From contig JALIGW010000014.1 of NCBI GenBank assembly GCA_023053685.1, forward strand, positions 18,507,308-18,571,307: 64,000 bases of DNA, written 5' to 3'. This document shows, one piece after another, positions 63,845-64,000 of this stretch. The notes under the pieces were generated by a model, which saw only the letters and a program-made list of their open reading frames with translations, was not told the origin of the DNA and did not search any database. Every line of letters starts with the position of its first letter. Position 1 is the first letter of the stretch. This DNA is from Diadophis punctatus similis (Eukaryota; Chordata; Lepidosauria; Squamata; Dipsadidae). The translations under genes were made by a program, and so were the position numbers.

Positions 63845-64000
63845 GCAGTGATAATGCAATGCGCGCACGACTCCCCCATGCTTCTCTGCCCCCCTGCGCA
63901 TGCACGCGTGACTCCCCACACTCCACTGTCCATGTGTGTGTGACACCCCCGCACTCCCCCTGTGCCTGCACGTGCAACACCCCCCCACATGCACGCACAT
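63845..64000. repeat. GC- and CA-rich sequence cut by window end
   Basis: GGCAGTGATAATGCAATGCGCGC then repeated CACGCGTGACTCCCC-like units (CACACTCC, CGCACTCC). It looks like the interior of the GC-rich hAT elements seen at 15.9 or 57.0 kb, but the far end is missing. Confidence 0.4.

Larger units (their letters stand above)
29075..64000 (-). other. USP12: USP12 gene (exon 2 to 3' end), 5' end outside
   Basis: Eight coding exons at 51924-52004, 49463-49676, 47650-47876, 44823-44899, 44103-44186, 41701-41898, 37102-37180 and 31663-31764 join in frame to 1062 nt. All introns begin GT and end AG. USP12 is a ubiquitin-specific protease that works with WDR48 (UAF1) and WDR20 and acts on targets such as FANCD2-pathway and histone substrates (family knowledge). 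The first coding exon, about 16 residues in human, was not found up to 64 kb, and no CpG-rich promoter is seen there. Distinguished from its paralogue USP46 by [38 protein letters not shown] and the final SRD. With a 16-residue first exon the protein would be 369 aa, one shorter than human. Confidence 0.95.

Noticed and set aside
52005..64000. Search for USP12 exon 1 (MTVSKFAS-type start)
   Set aside because: No matching coding stretch or CpG-rich promoter on the minus strand; it must lie beyond the window.

Overview
The window looks like a squamate reptile, most likely snake, genomic segment. Evidence: two vertebrate genes with introns and GT-AG splice sites, a dense mosaic of CR1, L3-like, L2-like and R4/Dong-like LINE ends, tRNA-derived SINEs with (AAAT)n or short-repeat tails, Penelope-like fragments, many hAT and Tigger-like miniature elements, and long microsatellites. 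The call to snake rather than lizard is inference from repeat style.

Two genes are well supported, both on the minus strand. At 2.77-3.91 kb is a single coding exon of an orphan class A receptor best matching GPR12 (377 codons, DRY, CWxP and NPxxY motifs), inside a CpG-rich tract that continues upstream to about 5.76 kb and holds a perfect cAMP-response palindrome at 5490. From 52.0 kb down to 31.66 kb lie eight coding exons of the deubiquitinase USP12; phases join without error into 353 codons, and only the short first coding exon (about 16 residues in the human protein) is missing, presumably beyond 64 kb. A putative 2.6 kb 3' UTR ends near 29.07 kb at two AATAAA signals followed by a GU-rich tract. 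GPR12 and USP12 are neighbours in the same relative orientation in human 13q12, so synteny supports both calls.

Layout: 1-2.2 kb SINEs and flank; 2.2-6.2 kb GPR12 and its CpG-rich upstream region; 6.2-29 kb intergenic mosaic of LINE ends (CR1 at 10.5, 13.8-16.2, 23, 26.7, 27.6 kb), hAT elements with 8-bp target duplications, SINEs and microsatellites; 29-52 kb USP12 exons 9 to 2, whose introns carry over a dozen copies of one Tigger-like miniature element and a tandem cluster of Penelope-like fragments with hammerhead-like motifs; 52-64 kb USP12 intron 1, with a 3.4 kb same-strand L3/CR1-like LINE that still encodes YADD, a mariner remnant folded into a hairpin, and older LINE pieces.

No new multi-gene system was found. 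The most interesting signals are structural: several hAT-type elements inserted at the same base of the CR1 3' end, hammerhead-like motifs in a Penelope-like array beside USP12 exon 7, a nested 278-bp palindrome at 14.67 kb, and a USP12 exon whose 5' edge itself reads as a splice donor.
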